Shown here in pieces: positions 7,540 through 11,661 of a stretch of 11,661 nt of DNA. Within the stretch, counting starts at the first letter, position 1, and each line of letters opens with the position of its first letter. Origin of the DNA: Ochromonadaceae sp. CCMP2298 (taxonomy: Eukaryota; Sar; Synurophyceae; Ochromonadales; Ochromonadaceae); the NCBI GenBank assembly GCA_026770595.1, contig MU634523.1:1-11661 (forward strand), read 5' to 3'. Under the pieces are notes generated by a model, which made no database searches, was not told where the DNA came from, and saw nothing but the letters and a program-made list of their open reading frames with translations. Made by a program: the position numbers and the translations under genes.

Positions 7540-8064
7540 AGTCGCGCGCCACTCTGGCAGCGCAGGGAGCTAATATGCGCAGACCACAGTCTGCGTGGTT
7601 GCCAAGCCGCGCCTTTTTTCAAGGCCTTGGCGGTTGGCAGTGAAAAGTGGTTGGCGCCGCAGCGCAGCGCAGCCAGCAGAGGCAAAGCCACACCAGACGA
7701 GATCCCCAGCGCAAGTGAATGAGCAAAGAGTGAGCAACCACGCAGATCGGACAAGAGAATGAGACAAGACAGGATTTGCCGTGCAAAGTGTAACTGTTTT
7801 CGCAAAAGTACGTACGGCGCATAGCCCACTAATCCCAGCCAAAAGCATTTCCCAGCCGATTTTTGTGGGGGGTTGGGGTTCAAAAGCGAGAAAGCTGGAA
7901 AGAGGAGGGCAAAAGCGCTTGTTGCGGGAGAGGATCTTCTGGCATGCGGGCATTCCTCCACCCCAGCATCCATCTCTCACTGCTGAACAGGCATTCGACC
8001 GCGTGGTTGCCGCTGAAGCTCCGCGGAAGGCTGAATTTCTTTCGTCGTCGAACGCAAATCAAGT
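7540..8064. promoter_or_regulatory. Divergent intergenic region between gene 2 and ADA2
   Basis: These 525 bases separate two start codons facing away from each other, so both promoters and 5' UTRs must lie here. There is no TATA box. GTGGTTG occurs at 7595-7601, 7647-7653 and 8003-8009, and as CAACCAC at 7735-7741. The 13-mer at 7590-7602 is repeated inverted at 7734-7746. A 7-bp hairpin with a 4-base loop lies at 7578-7595. No coding or RNA gene is supported; the open frame 7781-8164 overlaps ADA2 in the wrong frame. Confidence 0.6.
7578..7595. repeat. Short inverted repeat upstream of gene 2
   Basis: CGCAGAC (7578-7584), a CACA loop and GTCTGCG (7589-7595) form a perfect 7-bp stem 39 to 56 bases before the gene 2 start. 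It overlaps the first GTGGTTG copy by one base. It could be a protein-binding palindrome or a 5' UTR hairpin. Confidence 0.45.
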
Positions 8065-9794
8065 ATGGCTGACGAGAAGAAAACCTCAAAGCCGAACAAA
8101 GGCTCAGTCGAGTGCTCGTACTGCTACCGAGACATCACGAGGATCTTTGCGGTGCACTGTGTAGAATGTAGCGATTTCCACCTCTGCGCAGACTGCTTCT
8201 CCTCGGGTGTGGAGCTGAACGATCACAAGAACACGCACAAGTACAAAGTGGCGGACTGTTTGGAAATACCGCTCTTCACGAAGGATTGGACGGTCAGCGA
8301 AGAGCTTAGCATGCTAGATGGTGAGTGTTTACTCCTTGATGTAGCTTCTTCGAGAACTTTCTATCTCACCCACTTTCCCTTTCTCCCTCGCTCCTCAATC
8401 GCTCTCGTGTAGGAATCCTGGCGCAGGGGTGCGGCAATTGGAAGGCCATCTCGGATTTAATGGGCACGAAGAGCACAAAGCAAGTAGAAGAGCACTATTG
8501 GGAGCATTACATGGGAGTGCACGGCTACTGTCTGCCAGCCTCCGTGACCTGGGGCGCGAAGACGGACGGCACCAGCACGGAGGAGTACTGCCCCGCTGCA
8601 AGCGCTGCAGCCGGCGAACAGAAGGGCGAGAGTAAGGATGAGGAGGGCGTGGAGTACGTGGAGAAGGAGGAGTACGACGCGGGGTACGGTGCAGATGGAG
8701 ACCTCTACCGCATCGGCGTCACGAAGGGCTACACTCGCGGTGAGCCCGTGGAGCGCGACAAAGGCTTCACGCAGAAGAACGCAAACAAGCAAGAGCTGCG
8801 CGAAAAGATGGCCAGTATGGTGGGCAGCGACCTACCTGGCTTCCTCCCCCTGCGTGGCGACTTCGACTACGAGTACGAGAACGACGCCGAGCGCATGCTG
8901 GCAGAGATGGAGTTCACGCACGACGAGCACCCCAGCGAGAAGGCGCTGAAGCTGCAGGTCATCGGCATTTACAACAGCAAACTAAAGGAGCGCGTCAGGC
9001 GCAAGGAGTTCGTACAGGAGCGCGGGCTGATCGACCTTAAGCACCAGCAGCAGCTGGACAGGCGGCGCACGAAGGAGGACCGGGACTTGGTGGGCAAGAT
9101 GAGAGTGTTCGCGAGGTTCCATACCAAGGACGAGCACGAGGCATTGGTGGAGGGAGTTCTCAAAACGCGCCGTCTGAGGCAGCAGATCGAGCTGTACCGC
9201 ACCTACAGGCAGATGGGTGTGCGCACGCTGGAGCAGGCGAGGCAGTACGAGAGCAACAAGCGCATCCGCGAGAGAGACCTGAAGGCCCGCAAGCACAAGG
9301 AGTCCGCGCCCTACCTCTTCCAGACAGGCTCCCAGTCATACTCACAGACGCAGTCCCAAGAGGACGACGGAAAGAGCGGCCGCCGCAGGGGGCGGGACAG
9401 CAGCGGCTCTCTGGCGCAGGAGGGCGGGCCGCGCAAGTCCGCCCGCGGCAGCCTGGGGGGCTCGGCCGAGGTGCAAGAGGAGGAGGCGCAGGGAGAGGGC
9501 GGGGCGCTTGGCAGGGGGGGGCAACTGGTGGAGGACCCGGCGGCTATCGCCAAAGCCCCTGGGGGCAAGCTCTTGTCGGACCTGGAGCTGCACCTGTGCG
9601 CCTCTGTGCCCATGATGCCTCTGCACTATCTGGCTGCGAAGGACGCGCTGGTAAGGGAGGCGTACCGCAACGGCCAGCTGACGGCCGAGGGCGTGACGCG
9701 CGTGCTGAAGGTAAACCCTGACAATGCGGAGAAGATATTTGACTTCTTTGTTAAGGAGATGGTGATGGGTGGGAACGACGCACCCAAGTCGTAA
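8065..9794 (+). CDS. ADA2: Transcriptional adaptor ADA2 (SAGA/ADA histone acetyltransferase subunit), 545 aa
   Basis: Exons 8065-8320 and 8413-9794 code 545 residues. The start has A at -3 and G at +4, and an in-frame TGA at 8032-8034 lies upstream. Domains: ZZ zinc finger (Cys17, 20, 32, 35, 41, 44; His54, 58); SANT/Myb-like domain (about 72-120) with DWT, GNW and GTKSTKQVEEHY; the ADA2 core with PLRGDFDYEYENDAE, ADMEF-like LAEMEF and LKLQVIGIYNSKLKERV; an acidic, Gly-rich linker; and a C-terminal SWIRM domain (about 470-540) ending EKIFDFFVKEM. In other eukaryotes ADA2 bridges and activates GCN5 with ADA3 in the nucleus; the ZZ-SANT-SWIRM order is diagnostic. The linker (about 390-465) is longer and more low-complexity than I expect for yeast ADA2. 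The family call is firm; presence of the other subunits is inference. Confidence 0.96.
8321..8412 (+). other. Intron of ADA2 (92 bp, phase 1)
   Basis: The donor is GTGAGT and the acceptor TGTAG ends at 8412, after a T/C-rich tract. Splicing rebuilds a Gly codon and joins LSMLD to GILAQGCGNW, restoring an intact SANT domain. Read-through would reach the TAG of the acceptor itself, truncating after the ZZ finger. Confidence 0.95.
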
Positions 9795-9988
9795 AGGAGA
9801 CACGGTTCTTCATGAAATCGTCACACCGCAAGGTCGGAAGGGGGGCCCGAGTGGGCACTTTACATATGTATATCGCCGATAACAAAAAGAACGTAGGAAA
9901 TAGGACTTGATTTTTCCAACGGCTGTCAAGGCATGCTAGTAAAACGTACAATATTGAACTGCTAGGACATATATACTGATGGGCACTC
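9795..9988. terminator. Convergent 3' region of ADA2 and gene 4
   Basis: There is no AATAAA on either strand. AGTAAA at 9938-9943 (plus, 144 bases after the ADA2 stop) and TGTAAA on the minus strand (TTTACA at 9859-9864, 125 bases after the gene 4 stop) are the best poly(A)-like elements. If both are used, the two mRNAs overlap tail to tail. A perfect 10-bp palindrome, TACATATGTA, lies at 9861-9870. Confidence 0.4.
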
Positions 9989-11296
9989 TCACACGGATGC
10001 AGCTGCGGCATCACGCGCTGCCCGTACTATCTCCATCGCCTTTCGGGCAGCTCCCAGCGTGAAGTCCACGTCTGCCTGTGTGTGCGCTGCGCTGATATAG
10101 CCATGATGGTGTGGGTGAAGTAACACCCCAAGGCCGGCCATCTCCACTACGTATAGCTCGCTCAGGGGTCTGTGGTGGGGTACCTCCCCGGGCTCATCGA
10201 ACGTCAAGAAGGGCAGCGAGGGTGGCCCGCTCATAGTAATCGCAAGGCCCGCCTCGCTTGCTGCAGTTTTGATACCCTCTGCCAGGGCCCGGCCGATGTC
10301 CTGCATGTGTCTGATTACCGCGCCGTCGTTCTCCTCCAGGGAGTCGAGCGTGGCCAGTGCTGCCGCCATGGGAGGTGCTGCGAGCCAGTAGGTCCCGGTA
10401 GCAGTCATGTCTGCTGCCCCCTCCCGCGCTGGTCCGTCCGCGCCCAGAAGTGCTGCGATGGGGTGACCATTGGCCATAGCCTTGCACATACAATACAAGT
10501 CCGGGGGACGCGCATCCGCCCCACCCACCTCCGCCCAGGATCCACCGCTGCCCGGTGTTCCAACGCGAAAGTTCGTCCGGATCTCGTCAAGCACCAGCAA
10601 GGCACCCGTGCGCTTGGCGATCTCGCCCAGCCCGCGCGCAAATTCGCGTGTAGGCTCCTGCGTCCTGTCTGAGTAGGGATAGCTGGCGGCACCCACGAAG
10701 ATGGCCGCTATAGAATCCCCGCCCCCCATCTTGGCGATGGCTGCCTCCACACTGGCCAGGTCGTTGTACCGGTAGTGCCCCTCATGATCGTGGGACTCCT
10801 CTGACAGCACGCCTGCGCGTCCGCCCAGCCACTGCGGTGAGGCCCCATGGTAAGCTGGGGCTCCATCCGCCGCCTCTCGCAGTATGCCTCGTCGTCCCGT
10901 AGCTGCCCGCGCAGCAACTCTCGCGAGTGTTGTCACGTCCGACCCATTCTTCGCCAGCAGCACCCACTCCGCCCCTGGCCGCAGTTTCACCAAGCGCTCA
11001 GCCAGCTCGACGCTGTAGTGAGTCGGGCAGGAAAGCAGCTGGCCGCCGGTGGCACGAGCAGCGGCGATTGCCGCCGCCTCCACGCGCTCATCGCCGTACC
11101 CCAGCACAGTCGCGCCGAATGAGCAGAGATAGTCCACGTAGGACCTGCCCTCCTCATCAAAAACGCGGCTGCCCTCACCGCGTAGCAAGAATTTGGGCAC
11201 ACGCGGATCCGACAAGTTCCAGCTCTCCTGCAGTGGGCCACGTGTGAACTTGTTCCCCGCAAACACTTTTTTCGCGCGATCCAGTAGCGACGCCAT
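9989..11296 (-). CDS. Class-III PLP-dependent aminotransferase, glutamate-1-semialdehyde 2,1-aminomutase-like (435 aa)
   Basis: The fold-type-I PLP enzyme is complete, about 435 residues as usual for the group. Visible marks: FDEEGRSYVDYLCSFGATVLG (47-66) region; KNGSDVTT (116-123), the phosphate-binding turn; YHGASP (149-154) stacking region; YRYND (175-179); LVLDEIRTNFRVG (234-246) with Asp237 for the pyridine nitrogen; CKAMANGHPIAALLG (271-285) with Lys272 as the likely Schiff-base lysine; TGTYW (300-304). DEIRTNF replaces the commoner DEVxTGF, so the substrate may differ from glutamate-1-semialdehyde. No plastid or mitochondrial transit peptide is evident, and nothing else here suggests tetrapyrrole synthesis. 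The gene has no intron in view and is Ala/Gly-rich, compatible with bacterial origin but not proof. The start at 11296 is the first Met after an in-frame stop at 11396-11398; an upstream exon cannot be excluded. Confidence 0.88.
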   Translation of the reverse strand: MASLLDRAKKVFAGNKFTRGPLQESWNLSDPRVPKFLLRGEGSRVFDEEGRSYVDYLCSFGATVLGYGDERVEAAAIAAARATGGQLLSCPTHYSVELAERLVKLRPGAEWVLLAKNGSDVTTLARVAARAATGRRGILREAADGAPAYHGASPQWLGGRAGVLSEESHDHEGHYRYNDLASVEAAIAKMGGGDSIAAIFVGAASYPYSDRTQEPTREFARGLGEIAKRTGALLVLDEIRTNFRVGTPGSGGSWAEVGGADARPPDLYCMCKAMANGHPIAALLGADGPAREGAADMTATGTYWLAAPPMAAALATLDSLEENDGAVIRHMQDIGRALAEGIKTAASEAGLAITMSGPPSLPFLTFDEPGEVPHHRPLSELYVVEMAGLGVLLHPHHHGYISAAHTQADVDFTLGAARKAMEIVRAARDAAAASV

Positions 11297-11316
11297 CTGT
11301 CCAGCACACCGCGCTT

Positions 11317-11410
11317 CTCTGGCGTGATCAATGCGAGGATATACTTTGATCTCTCGACAGCCTTCGTGTCTTCCTCTTGTGTCTCTCTGGCGTGATCAAC
11401 GAGGATATAC
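11317..11410. repeat. Imperfect direct repeat upstream of gene 4
   Basis: CTCTGGCGTGATCAA is followed by CGAGGATATAC in the second copy (11385-11410) and by TG plus the same bases in the first (11317-11344). The copies start 68 bases apart and differ only by the 2-base indel. TGATCTC recurs downstream of each copy, so the duplicated unit may be longer. Confidence 0.8.
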
Positions 11411-11492
11411 GTCAGCTGATCTCCACCCATCTTCTTCTTCCCTCCTCCCTTTTTCCCAAAAAGATCTTCTTTAATTCCCATGTTCCCCTTCA

Positions 11493-11538
11493 GGAAAGGG
11501 TTAAAAAACAGACTTACAATAACAGAATAACCCTTTCC
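11493..11538. repeat. 11-bp inverted repeat with 24-base loop
   Basis: GGAAAGGGTTA (11493-11503) and TAACCCTTTCC (11528-11538) are perfect reverse complements. The loop is A-rich. It is not followed by a T run on the plus strand. It may be a hairpin, a paired binding site or chance. Confidence 0.6.
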
Positions 11539-11560
11539 AGCTTTCTTCTACTTTCCTCGT

Positions 11561-11641
11561 CTATAGCGGAGCTGCGGCGACTATAGCGGGAAAGTGCCTC
11601 GATAAGGCATAAAAGCACTCAAAAGTGTCTGAAAGCACTCA
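11561..11641. repeat. Degenerate 20-base periodic region
   Basis: CTATAGCGG occurs at 11561-11569 and 11581-11589, and AAAGCACTCA at 11612-11621 and 11632-11641, both exactly 20 bases apart. AAAGTGCCTC at 11591-11600 matches the same phase. It lies at the window edge, so its extent is unknown. Confidence 0.55.
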
Positions 11642-11661
11642 GAAATGATCGAGAATCGACC

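Larger units (their letters stand above)
11297..11661. promoter_or_regulatory. Upstream region of gene 4, with repeats
   Basis: These 365 bases hold the 5' flank of gene 4 and run off the window. They contain an imperfect 26/28-base direct repeat (11317-11344, 11385-11410), a pyrimidine-rich stretch (about 11429-11455), an 11-bp inverted repeat (11493-11538) and a 20-base periodic region (11561-11641). No gene is firmly supported, though a minus-strand frame starting at 11481 is open for 60 codons before it runs into gene 4 in another frame. Confidence 0.5.

Noticed and set aside
7540-8064. tRNA or small RNA gene in the divergent region
   Set aside because: No A/B box pair or cloverleaf is visible; the hairpin at 7578-7595 is only 7 bp.
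7781-8164. Plus-strand frame of 127 codons in the divergent region
   Set aside because: It overlaps the ADA2 start in another frame and shows no domain.
1-11661. CRISPR array, transposon, phage or bacterial operon
   Set aside because: No evenly spaced identical repeats, terminal inverted repeats flanking a transposase, or co-directional tightly packed genes; the introns and ADA2 show a eukaryotic nuclear region.

Overview
The window is a gene-dense stretch of nuclear DNA from a microbial eukaryote, probably a free-living protist. Support for this: short GT-AG introns with pyrimidine-rich ends in two genes, an AATAAA-type poly(A) signal, a SAGA-complex subunit (ADA2), standard stop codons (TGA, TAG, TAA, TGA all end genes), and large low-complexity proteins. 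Coding DNA is GC-rich while one intron is only about one third GC. I cannot place the lineage. There is no CRISPR array, insertion sequence, phage gene, rRNA or tRNA that I can see.

Four protein genes alternate in strand. (1) 21-4787, plus strand, 5' part outside the window: a very large multi-exon protein with two degenerate cyclic-nucleotide-binding (CNB) folds. The first is interrupted by a low-complexity insertion rich in KSP repeats, and the C-terminus is rich in His. (2) 5005-7539, minus strand: an intronless 844-residue protein with leucine-rich repeats and ankyrin repeats, then a disordered tail full of R-[RK]-x-S sites. It converges on gene 1 over a 217-bp gap that holds a nearly palindromic poly(A) element. 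(3) 8065-9794, plus strand: ADA2 (ZZ finger, SANT, ADA2 core, SWIRM; one 92-bp intron), divergent from gene 2 across a 525-bp shared promoter region that carries four copies of a GTGGTTG heptamer. (4) 9989-11296, minus strand: a class-III PLP aminotransferase of the glutamate-1-semialdehyde aminomutase type, convergent with ADA2. Upstream of it (11297-11661) lie an imperfect direct repeat, an inverted repeat and a 20-bp periodic region.

The genes do not form a single pathway. The most suggestive link is that gene 1 (cyclic-nucleotide-binding fold) and its neighbour gene 2 both carry clusters of basophilic-kinase (PKA-like) consensus sites, but that is inference from linear motifs. I found no clear case for a wholly new system. 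The best leads are the unusual architecture of gene 1, the His-x-x-His array in its tail, and the repeated promoter motif between genes 2 and 3.
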